From Streptosporangiaceae bacterium (GTDB taxonomy: Bacteria; Actinomycetota; Actinomycetes; Streptosporangiales; Streptosporangiaceae), in contig JAICWX010000304.1 of the NCBI GenBank assembly GCA_025934635.1, positions 1 through 10,376 of the forward strand: a stretch of 10,376 bases of DNA, given 5' to 3'. Below are positions 1 to 4,819 of the stretch, in pieces. The notes under the pieces are model-generated. The model searched no databases. It was not told the DNA's origin and saw nothing but the letters and a program-made list of their open reading frames with translations. Position numbers and translations under genes: made by a program. How positions within the stretch are numbered: position 1 is the first letter of the stretch; every line of letters starts with the position of its first letter.

Positions 1-190
1 GATCGCCATCGACGCGACGCTGGAGATCAAGGACGCGGGCCCCGGCGGCGCCGAGGTCGACGTCAGCGGCAGCTACTCGGTGACCGGGCGGGTCGCCTCG
101 ATGGCCTCCTCGCAGGTCAAGAGGAAGGCCGACAAGATCCTCGAGGAGTTCTTCAGCCAGGCCGGGCAGGAACTGGGCACCGCCTCCTAG
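1..190 (+). CDS. CoxG-like SRPBCC family protein, C-terminal part
   Basis: Only the last 62 residues are in the window (frame from base 2, stop TAG at 188-190). The segment has a β-rich stretch with a G-SYSVTGRVAS turn followed by a final helix (KRKADKILEEFFSQAG). That pattern is typical of the CO dehydrogenase subunit G (CoxG) branch of the SRPBCC/START-like fold, where the C-terminal helix closes a hydrophobic pocket. CoxG proteins act in maturation or membrane recruitment of aerobic CO dehydrogenase, but many members stand alone with unknown ligands. The 5' part and any coxMSL genes would lie upstream of the window. It converges on the arsI gene with 44 bp between the two stop codons and no clear terminator. 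It probably marks the resident chromosome beside the arsenic cluster. The family call is fairly secure, the CoxG role is inference. Confidence 0.7.
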   Translation, partial: IAIDATLEIKDAGPGGAEVDVSGSYSVTGRVASMASSQVKRKADKILEEFFSQAGQELGTAS

Positions 191-234
191 CTACCGGATT
201 ACTGTTACCGGGCGGATTGCGGGTTTCTCCCTGG

Positions 235-753
235 TCATCCGCAGCAGGTGCTGACGGCTGCATCCTCTGCTCCGCTGGCGGCCTGCGGGCCACCGCAGCA
301 CTGGGCGGCCTGGCCGACGGCGGGGCCGTCAAGCTGGGCCTGTACGGCGTCCGAGCGCTGTTCGTCGTCCGGGCCCCAGAAGGTGGCGCTGTCTTCCAGG
401 ACGGTGTAGATCTCCCAGCGTTCGCCGCCGGGGGATCCGGTGACCCAGAACTTGTCCTGCCGGGCGTAGCAGCAGGTGGTGTCCCGTTCGTCGACCGCAG
501 CCAGGCCGGCCTGGGCGAGCCGGGTCTGCTCGGCGTCGACCGCGTCCGCGTCGGGGACTTCGACGCCGAGATGGTTCAGGGTGCCGCCCTGGCCGGGGTT
601 CTCGAGCAGGACGAGCTTGAGCGGCGGCTCGGCGATGGCGAAGTTGGCGTAGCCGGGCTTGCGCTTGGCGGGTCCGGTGCCGAACAGGGCGGTGTAGAAG
701 GTGACGGCCTCGTCGATGTCGTTGACGTTCAACGCGAGCTGGACCCGTGACAT
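235..753 (-). CDS. arsI: ArsI/CadI-type vicinal-oxygen-chelate dioxygenase (C-As lyase family)
   Basis: A 172-residue protein of the glyoxalase/VOC fold. ArsI enzymes cleave the carbon-arsenic bond of trivalent organoarsenicals such as methylarsenite, using Fe(II) and O2. The mycobacterial relative is known as cadmium-induced CadI. Visible landmarks are Q5, H61 (in LNHLGVEV) and E114 (in RWEIY), at the metal-ligand positions, and the vicinal pair C94-C95 in DTTCCY, the arsenical-binding thiols of the family. Position 5 is His in Bacillus ArsI, while the actinobacterial branch as I recall it has Gln. The C-terminal tail after about residue 125 is low in conserved features but holds two further Cys pairs (152-153, 170-171). 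Start: ATG at 751-753 is preceded by GGAGG with 5-nt spacing; the longer reading upstream would run through arsR1. It is divergent from arsR1, and a palindrome overlaps its promoter, so repression by an ArsR is likely. Methylarsenite lyase activity is inferred. Confidence 0.9.
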   Translation of the reverse strand: MSRVQLALNVNDIDEAVTFYTALFGTGPAKRKPGYANFAIAEPPLKLVLLENPGQGGTLNHLGVEVPDADAVDAEQTRLAQAGLAAVDERDTTCCYARQDKFWVTGSPGGERWEIYTVLEDSATFWGPDDEQRSDAVQAQLDGPAVGQAAQCCGGPQAASGAEDAAVSTCCG

Positions 754-758
754 GGCAA

Positions 759-763
759 CCTCC
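759..763 (-). promoter_or_regulatory. Ribosome binding site of arsI
   Basis: GGAGG on the minus strand, 5 nt before the ATG at 753. It fixes the arsI start, because the open frame continues upstream to 1155 without a stop. Confidence 0.8.
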
Positions 764-770
764 GATGGAT

Positions 771-786
771 ATTGACGTTCGTCTAT
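771..786. promoter_or_regulatory. ArsR-type operator over the arsI promoter
   Basis: Imperfect inverted repeat ATTGACG-TT-CGTCTAT with 6 of 7 arm positions matching. It overlaps a plausible minus-strand promoter for arsI: -10 GATAGA at 787-782, with TGGCAA at 810-805 as a weak -35 and a 17-nt spacer. Its reverse complement matches the site at 833-848 in 12 of 16 positions (ATAGACG then GTC-AT). Location and symmetry fit a winged-helix ArsR dimer. Binding itself is inferred. Confidence 0.55.
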
Positions 787-824
787 CTCTTGTCGCTGCC
801 GAGCTTGCCACAGGACATCGATTT

Positions 825-859
825 CTGTCAATATAGACGCGTGTCGATTCCATTGACAG
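825..859. promoter_or_regulatory. arsR1 promoter-operator with nested inverted repeats
   Basis: Two symmetric elements are nested here. The outer one has perfect 8-bp arms, CTGTCAAT (825-832) and ATTGACAG (852-859). The inner one is ATAGACG-CG-TGTCGAT (833-848) and resembles the operator at 771-786. The likely arsR1 start codon (GTG 841) lies inside the inner repeat. AT-rich sequence CAATATAGA at 829-837 could serve as a -10 region for a leaderless transcript. This arrangement would let ArsR1 block both its own gene and arsI. Confidence 0.45.
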
Positions 860-1200
860 TGATCAGCCCGGCCGAGACAGCCGCCTGCTGCGCCCCGCTG
901 ACCGCGCAGCCGCTGAGCATGGAGCAGGCCGAGCAGGTCGCGCCGCTGCTGAAGGCACTGGCCGACCCGGTCCGGTTGCGGCTGCTGTCCCTGGTCGCCT
1001 CGCGCCAGGGCGGCGAGGCATGCATCTGCGACCTGAACGAGGCATTCGACCTGACCCAGCCGACGATCAGCCACCACATGAAGGTGCTGCACGACGCCGG
1101 CCTGGTCGACCGGGACAAGCGCGGCGTGTGGGTGTATTACCGGATCCGCCCGCAAGCCCTGTCGGCCCTGGCTGCCCTGATCGGCTGCCCGCTGCCGTAG
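841..1200 (+). CDS. arsR: ArsR/SmtB family arsenic-responsive repressor 1
   Basis: A 119-residue winged-helix repressor that would release DNA on binding trivalent arsenic. The core runs from about residue 30 (LLKALADPVRLRLLSLVAS) through the recognition helix (LTQPTISHHMKVLHDAGLV, about 71-89) to the wing (GVWVYYRI). Two thiol sets are visible. C16-C17 sit in the N-terminal ETAACCAP segment; C61 and C63 sit in EACICDL at the start of the first HTH helix. An N-terminal Cys pair plus a Cys near the α3/α4 region resembles the inter-subunit As(III) site described for Corynebacterium glutamicum ArsR. Start: GTG 841 gives the family-like N-terminus (V/M)SIPLT; a TTG at 772 would add 23 unlikely residues across the promoter. 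There is no Shine-Dalgarno sequence, so the mRNA may be leaderless. It is divergent from arsI and 68 bp upstream of arsR2. The function is secure, the exact inducer is inferred. Confidence 0.9.
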   Translation: MSIPLTVISPAETAACCAPLTAQPLSMEQAEQVAPLLKALADPVRLRLLSLVASRQGGEACICDLNEAFDLTQPTISHHMKVLHDAGLVDRDKRGVWVYYRIRPQALSALAALIGCPLP

Positions 1201-1244
1201 CCGCGCTACCCAGTGATCGCCCGGCCAGGCTTCCCCGGGGCTCG

Positions 1245-1273
1245 TTCATCGTCTATCGTCGATTAACGATGAA
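1245..1273. promoter_or_regulatory. Operator overlapping the arsR2 start codon
   Basis: Perfect 8-bp inverted repeat, TTCATCGT (1245-1252) and ACGATGAA (1266-1273), around a smaller palindrome ATCG-T-CGAT (1255-1263). The right arm contains the arsR2 ATG. The segment TCGTCTATC (1249-1257) is identical to nine bases of the arsI-side operator (779-787). TATCGT (1254-1259) fits an actinobacterial -10 (TANNNT) and would give a leader of only a few bases. Autoregulation of arsR2-arsM is inferred. Confidence 0.5.
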
Positions 1274-1598
1274 TGATGTGGAGCCGCTGGACCGGCAGAC
1301 CGCCGACATGTACGCGGCCTGGTTCAAGGCGCTGGCGGACGGCACCCGGGTGCAGATCGTGTCGCTGCTGGCCCGGGCCGGGCGGCCGCTGACGGTCAAG
1401 GAGATCGTCGCGGCGGTGCCGGTGGGCCAGTCGACCGTGTCGGAGCACCTGCGGCAGCTCGCCGCGGTCCGGTTCGTGCTGGCCGAGGACCGCGGCACCT
1501 CCCGCCTGTACCGGATCAACGAGAACTGCGTGACCTGCTTCCCCACCGCCGCCGACTTGGTGATGGGCAGGCCATCGCCCGTCCCGCTGGGAGGATGA
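1269..1598 (+). CDS. arsR: ArsR family regulator 2 with C-terminal CxxC
   Basis: A 109-residue winged-helix protein with core WFKALADGTRVQIVSLL (19-35), HTH around 42-64 (VGQSTVSEHLRQL) and wing EDRGTSRLYRI (73-83). It differs from ArsR1 in having no Cys in the N-terminus or the HTH helix. Its only cysteines are C87 and C90 in NENCVTCFPTAAD, a C-terminal position used by a separate class of ArsR sensors. Some two-cysteine members with C-terminal thiols prefer methylarsenite, which would suit a gene directly upstream of arsM. Start: ATG 1269. No Shine-Dalgarno is visible, so the transcript is probably leaderless or very short-leadered. A long open frame upstream from 1020 overlaps arsR1 out of frame and is not real. 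The gene overlaps the ATG at 1595 and is probably translationally coupled to arsM. The family is certain, the ligand preference is inference. Confidence 0.87.
   Translation: MNDVEPLDRQTADMYAAWFKALADGTRVQIVSLLARAGRPLTVKEIVAAVPVGQSTVSEHLRQLAAVRFVLAEDRGTSRLYRINENCVTCFPTAADLVMGRPSPVPLGG
1590..1594 (+). promoter_or_regulatory. Ribosome binding site deciding the arsM start
   Basis: GGAGG abuts the ATG at 1595 with no spacer, but stands 6 nt before the ATG at 1601. The second ATG is therefore the better start, although the first gives an ATGA overlap with the arsR2 stop. Confidence 0.65.
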
Positions 1599-1600
1599 CC

Positions 1601-2338
1601 ATGGTTTCGGTGAACCGTGACGAGATCCGGGCGGCGGTCGCCGCCCGGTACGCGGGACTGGCCAAGGCCGCGCAGGCGGGCCAGGCAATCACCGACGGCG
1701 ACCCGGACGGAGGGAGCTACTGCGGCGCTGCTGGGTACCTGGACGTCGGCGCTCTGCCCGAGGCGGCGGTGCGGGCCAGCCTGGGCTGCGGCAACCCGGT
1801 CGCGGTAGCAGGCCTGCGGCCCGGTGAGACGGTGCTGGACCTGGGCTCAGGCGGCGGCATCGACGTGCTGCTATCCGCCCGCCGGGTCGGCCCGGCTGGG
1901 AAGGCCTACGGACTGGACATGACCCAGGAGATGCTGGACCTCGCCCGGGCCAACGCGGAGGCGGCCGGCGCGGGCAACGTCGAGTTCCTGCGCGGCCAGA
2001 TCGAGACGATCCCGCTGCCGGACGGCTCGGTGGACGTGATCATCTCCAACTGCGTGATCAACCTGTCCACCGACCGGGCCGCCGTCTTCGCCGAGAGCTT
2101 CCGCGTCCTGCGGCCCGGCGGCCGCCTGGGCATCTCCGACATCCTGGCCGAGGACCACCTCACCCCCGTCCAGCAGGCCGAACGCGGCGCCCAGGTCGGC
2201 TGCATCGCCGGGGCGCCCTCCTTCGCCGAGTACCACGACGGCCTGACCCGCGCCGGGTTTGCCGGCATCACGATCACCACGACCCACCAGGTCGCCGACG
2301 GCGTGCACTCGGCGATCATCCGCGCGGTCAAGTCTTGA
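1601..2338 (+). CDS. arsM: Arsenite S-adenosylmethionine methyltransferase
   Basis: A 245-residue class I SAM methyltransferase that converts As(III) to methylated arsenicals in the cytosol. The SAM-binding motif I is [16 protein letters not shown] (about 78-93), followed by the acidic GLDMTQEML loop (about 104-112). Numbering from the ATG at 1601, the three cysteines expected of ArsM are present: C63 (SLGCGNPVA), C151 (ISNCVINLS) and C201 (VGCIAGAPS). They correspond to the conserved As(III)-coordinating trio of the algal enzymes. The extra N-terminal pair seen in many ArsM proteins is reduced here to one Cys, C41 (SYCGAAG). Length is slightly short of the usual 260-280 residues because the C-terminal domain is compact. 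The stop overlaps the TTG start of the next gene, so arsR2, arsM and the GNAT look like one operon. With arsI nearby, this cell may both make and break methylarsenite. Confidence 0.93.
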   Translation: MVSVNRDEIRAAVAARYAGLAKAAQAGQAITDGDPDGGSYCGAAGYLDVGALPEAAVRASLGCGNPVAVAGLRPGETVLDLGSGGGIDVLLSARRVGPAGKAYGLDMTQEMLDLARANAEAAGAGNVEFLRGQIETIPLPDGSVDVIISNCVINLSTDRAAVFAESFRVLRPGGRLGISDILAEDHLTPVQQAERGAQVGCIAGAPSFAEYHDGLTRAGFAGITITTTHQVADGVHSAIIRAVKS

Positions 2339-3108
2339 CCGGGCCGGCCCCCGCGGCGGGCACGCGCATTGAGCCGATGACCGGAGCGCATGCTGACGCC
2401 GTGCTCGCGATCTACCAGGCCGGGATCGAGGAAGGGAACGCCACCTTCGAGACCCGCGCGCCGGACTGGGCGGCGTTCTCCGCGGCCCGGCTGCCCGCCC
2501 ACCGGTTCGTCGCGACCACTCAGGGCCGGGTCGCCGGGTGGGTAGCCGCCACGGCGGTGTCCGGCCGCCGCGTCTATGCCGGGGTGGTCGAGCACTCCGT
2601 CTACGTCGACCCCGCCGCCCGCGGCCGCGGCATCGGCCGCCAGCTCCTGGACAGGCTGTTCGCCTCGGCTGAGGCGGCCGGGATCTGGACCATCCAGTCG
2701 GGGATCTTCCCGGAGAACACGGCCAGCCTCGCCCTGCACCAGGCGGCCGGGTTCCGCGTCGTCGGGACCCGGGAACGAATCGGCCAGCATCACGGCCGCT
2801 GGCGCGACGTCATCTTGATCGAGCGGCGTAGCCGAGCGGTGTTACTCGTTCGCCAGGACCGGACACAGCAGCCGCACGCTGAGACCGAGCCGGACCGCGC
2901 TGGCGGTCACGGCGACGGCTATTGCCCATCCGGCTGCCGGATCGGCGGCCAGCACGCCGATGATCATGAAACCGTCCAGCGCGGCGGTTCCGACGCAGCC
3001 GGCCGTACCCGCCCGGCCAACGGGCCGGTACCCGATACCGCGGGCGGCGACTGCCAGCAGCGCCACGACGGTAACAAGCAGGGCGCCAGGCACGATCCTG
3101 GCCGCTAG
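2335..3108 (+). CDS. arsN: GNAT N-acetyltransferase, phosphinothricin/arsinothricin type, with anomalous C-terminal run-on
   Basis: The first ~166 residues form a complete GNAT domain of the phosphinothricin acetyltransferase branch. Landmarks are IYQAGIEEGNATFET (26-40), the acid E87 in VVEHSVYV, the acetyl-CoA loop RGRGIG (96-101), FPENTASLALHQAAGF (125-140) and HGRWRDVILIERRS (153-166). Relatives encoded in ars operons (ArsN1) acetylate the amino group of arsinothricin, and other members act on phosphinothricin. The substrate here is inferred from context. Start: TTG 2335 overlaps the arsM stop (TTGA); the ATG at 2377 would cut into the first β-strand (RIEPM). The family normally ends near residue 166. 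Here the frame continues for about 91 residues, and 267 bp of it lies antisense to the HAAS-domain gene. A TAG out of frame at 2829-2831 sits exactly where the stop would be expected, so a one-base deletion may have removed the native end. The extension (2833-3108) is probably not functional protein. Confidence 0.75.
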   Translation: MTGPAPAAGTRIEPMTGAHADAVLAIYQAGIEEGNATFETRAPDWAAFSAARLPAHRFVATTQGRVAGWVAATAVSGRRVYAGVVEHSVYVDPAARGRGIGRQLLDRLFASAEAAGIWTIQSGIFPENTASLALHQAAGFRVVGTRERIGQHHGRWRDVILIERRSRAVLLVRQDRTQQPHAETEPDRAGGHGDGYCPSGCRIGGQHADDHETVQRGGSDAAGRTRPANGPVPDTAGGDCQQRHDGNKQGARHDPGR

Positions 3109-3420
3109 GGGAACCGGCCAGGTCCACGCGCGGTCGGCGAGCAGCGCCATCGCCCAGCATGCCCCCACGGCCGGCCCGGCCGCCAGCAGCCGGCGGGCGG
3201 CCCGGCGGGCCGGGTGCGTGCGGACGAACTCCGCCACGATCAGGCCCGGATCGCCGAACTCGGTCACGGCGGCCTGCGCCGCCGCCTCGGGAGCCAGGCC
3301 CAGGCCCAGGTGCCGCCGGTAGGTTTCCTCCAGCCCGTCGGCCAGTTCGTCCACCACCGGTGCGGGCAGCTGGCGGGACAGTTCGCCGAGATAGCCGGGG
3401 ATCAGGCCAGGCCCGGGCAC
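2842..3420 (-). CDS. HAAS-domain integral membrane protein
   Basis: A 192-residue protein. Residues 8-70 match the HAAS/permease-prefix helical domain: YLGELSRQLPAPVVDELADG, then ETYRRHL, then AAAQAAVTEFGDPGLIVAEF. About four hydrophobic segments follow (roughly 78-97, 104-127, 140-158, 162-182) in a membrane region typical of such proteins. HAAS domains usually accompany PadR-type repressors and transporters; their molecular role is not well defined. The start is GTG 3418-3420, since no other start codon occurs upstream in frame before the promoter palindrome. No PadR gene is adjacent, which is unusual. Its last 267 bp lie antisense to the run-on of the GNAT frame. It is divergent from the DUF2306-like gene, and each gene has a copy of the same palindrome upstream, which suggests joint control. 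No direct link to arsenic is visible. Confidence 0.8.
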   Translation of the reverse strand: MPGPGLIPGYLGELSRQLPAPVVDELADGLEETYRRHLGLGLAPEAAAQAAVTEFGDPGLIVAEFVRTHPARRAARRLLAAGPAVGACWAMALLADRAWTWPVPLAARIVPGALLVTVVALLAVAARGIGYRPVGRAGTAGCVGTAALDGFMIIGVLAADPAAGWAIAVAVTASAVRLGLSVRLLCPVLANE

Positions 3421-3460
3421 GGCACGTCCCCGCGGCCTCTCACATGCTCGGCTCTCATAC

Positions 3461-3473
3461 GTAGCAACGCTAC
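3461..3473. promoter_or_regulatory. Palindromic operator, copy 1 (upstream of the HAAS gene)
   Basis: GTAGC-AAC-GCTAC, perfect 5-bp arms. Read on the minus strand it is GTAGCGTTGCTAC, differing in one base from the core of the palindrome at 3515-3539. It sits about 40 bp before the minus-strand GTG start at 3420, where a promoter is expected. Confidence 0.6.
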
Positions 3474-3514
3474 TTTAACCCTTCCTTCCAGGCAATACGC
3501 CCGGTAGCCTGACT

Positions 3515-3539
3515 TGATATGTAGTGTTGCTACATATCA
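3515..3539. promoter_or_regulatory. Palindromic operator, copy 2 (upstream of the DUF2306-like gene)
   Basis: Perfect 10-bp inverted repeat TGATATGTAG / CTACATATCA around TGTTG. The core GTAGTGTTGCTAC is 12/13 identical to the minus-strand reading of the site at 3461-3473. The ATGT-9N-ACAT layout recalls PadR-family operators (typically ATGT-8N-ACAT), and HAAS proteins usually pair with PadR regulators. The assignment to PadR is inference. It lies 27 bp before the ATG at 3567. Confidence 0.65.
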
Positions 3540-3566
3540 GGTTGATAGTGCGGAAGAAGGTGTCTG

Positions 3567-4112
3567 ATGGTCACCGCCAGCCGGATCCTGGGCGACCAGG
3601 TGGGCTCCACCGCCCCGGCCTTCCTGGCCTTCCTGGCCGTCCACGTCGCCGCTGGCCTGACCGCGGTGATCACCGGTGCGGTCGCTGCGCTGGCCCGCAA
3701 GGGCAGCCCCCGCCATATCCGGGCCGGCCGCTGGTTCTACCGGGCCATCACCGCCGTGTTCGTCACCGCAACCGCCCTAGCCGCGATGCGCTGGGCCCAG
3801 GACTGGTACCTGGTTGTCCTCGGCGCGGTGGCGTTCACCGCCGCCACCGCCGGATACCTGCACCGTCGCCGCCACCGCTACGGCGACACCGGCCACATTG
3901 CCGGGATGGGCATCGCCTACGCCGCCATGCTCACCGCGTTCTACGTCGACAACGGGCCGCATCTGCCGCTGTGGGACCGGCTGCCTCCTCTGACGTTCTG
4001 GTTCCTGCCCGCCGTCATCGCCTTCCCCGTCATCACCCGCGCGATCATCCGCGCGAAGAGCAAAGCGCGGGCATTACGATCCGCCGGTATCACAGTCCGC
4101 CGGTCTAGCTAG
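3567..4112 (+). CDS. DUF2306-like integral membrane protein
   Basis: A 181-residue, strongly hydrophobic protein with five predicted membrane segments (about 19-42, 57-74, 80-98, 110-128, 142-161). Between the first two is KGSPRHIRAGRWFYRA (45-60), which matches the DUF2306 signature loop with an H-x-x-x-G arrangement after a basic stretch. The family has no established function; the conserved histidines have prompted suggestions of heme or quinone association, which I cannot test here. Start: ATG 3567 with AAGAAGG 6-7 nt upstream (3554-3560). A second open frame from 3524 in another phase is a shadow. The stop (4110-4112) overlaps the convergent ArsR-ArsC stop (4105-4107), so the two genes meet tail to tail by 8 bp. 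It is probably controlled by the palindrome at 3515-3539, together with the HAAS gene. Confidence 0.72.
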   Translation: MVTASRILGDQVGSTAPAFLAFLAVHVAAGLTAVITGAVAALARKGSPRHIRAGRWFYRAITAVFVTATALAAMRWAQDWYLVVLGAVAFTAATAGYLHRRRHRYGDTGHIAGMGIAYAAMLTAFYVDNGPHLPLWDRLPPLTFWFLPAVIAFPVITRAIIRAKSKARALRSAGITVRRSS

Positions 4113-4782
4113 TCGCGGCCAGCATCGGCGCGAGCCGCCCGACCCGGCCGCTGAGGTCGGCGACGGCCGCGTCGAAGCTGGCGGGATCACCGGCCGGGAC
4201 CGGATCCGGGACGGACCAGTGCACGGCAGCCTGGCCGCCGAGTTCCTCGCGAGCCATATCGCAGACCGTAACGACGAGATCGCCGTCACCGTGGACTTCG
4301 CCTAGGTGGCGGGGCCGGAGCCGGGGCAGCGGCAGGTGGTGGCGGCGGGCGGCGTCGATCGCGCCCGGGTCGATGGCGGGCCCGGGACGGGTGCCGGCCG
4401 AGACGGCCGGCACGGGGCTGGCCCGGCGCCACAAGGCAGCGGCCAGGTGGGAACGCGCCGAATTGGCCGTGCACACGAACAGCACCCGCCGCGCCGCCCG
4501 GGCGGGCGGCGCGGCCCGGCCGTCCAGGGCGCCGGGGACCAGCCGCAGGTAGGTGCGGCGGCGGTCGCCCTCGGACCGGCGGCGGGCGATGATCCCGGCC
4601 TGCTCCAGCACGTGCAGATGGTGCGCCAGCAGGTTCGACGGCATGGCCAGCAGGGCCGCCAGCTCGGACGGGGAAGCGTCCCCGGCCAGCAGCGTGTCGG
4701 TGACGAGCAGCCGGGCCGGATCGGCCAGCGCGGCGTGCACCGCGGCGCGCCGGGCCAGCTCAGAAGTTCGCTCATCATACAT
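4105..4782 (-). CDS. ArsR-ArsC fusion: winged-helix regulator fused to LMW-phosphatase-type arsenate reductase
   Basis: A 225-residue two-domain protein. Residues 1-90 are an ArsR-like winged helix (VHAALADPARLLVTDTLL 15-32; HTH SPSELAALLAMPSNLLAHHLHVLEQAG 37-63; wing RRRSEGDRRRTYLRLV). Residues 98-225 are a low-molecular-weight phosphatase-like arsenate reductase. The P-loop is C104-TANSA-R110-S111, the CX5R nucleophile loop, with D193 in WSVPDPV as candidate general acid. The usual thioredoxin-coupled second and third cysteines are incomplete: only C174 (VTVCDMARE) is present. A mycothiol/mycoredoxin-coupled mechanism is therefore possible in an actinomycete. The HTH domain has no cysteine at all, so it cannot bind As(III) by the normal thiol site. 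Start: ATG 4780-4782, since the longer frame to 4836 runs across the promoter and palindrome. It is probably leaderless. It is divergent from the aquaporin gene with 37 bp between starts. Confidence 0.87.
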   Translation of the reverse strand: MYDERTSELARRAAVHAALADPARLLVTDTLLAGDASPSELAALLAMPSNLLAHHLHVLEQAGIIARRRSEGDRRRTYLRLVPGALDGRAAPPARAARRVLFVCTANSARSHLAAALWRRASPVPAVSAGTRPGPAIDPGAIDAARRHHLPLPRLRPRHLGEVHGDGDLVVTVCDMAREELGGQAAVHWSVPDPVPAGDPASFDAAVADLSGRVGRLAPMLAATS

Positions 4783-4818
4783 TGACTCAATCTTGACTGA
4801 GCTAACTTCACCTGTCAA
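4783..4818. promoter_or_regulatory. Divergent promoter-operator of arsRC and the aquaporin gene
   Basis: Minus-strand promoter: TTGACA (4818-4813), 17-nt spacer, CAAGAT (4795-4790). A transcript would begin near 4783, immediately before the arsRC ATG. An imperfect inverted repeat CTCAATC-TT-GACTGAG (4786-4801, 6 of 7 arm positions) overlaps that -10 and has the same 7-2-7 layout as the arsI-side operator. On the plus strand, TTGACT occurs at 4783-4788 and 4793-4798, and TAACTT (4803-4808) could act as a -10 for the aquaporin gene. The spacing from 4783 is short (14), so the plus promoter is less certain. Confidence 0.55.
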
Positions 4819-4819
4819 C

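Noticed and set aside
217..750. 177-residue plus-strand frame
   Set aside because: Antisense to arsI; Gly/Val-rich shadow with no family features, whereas the minus strand has a ribosome site and conserved motifs.
772..840. TTG start at 772 for arsR1
   Set aside because: It would translate the operator and promoter region; the family-like N-terminus begins at GTG 841.
1231..1242. CCCCGGGG as a terminator between arsR1 and arsR2
   Set aside because: Too short, without loop or T-tract; likely chance in GC-rich DNA.
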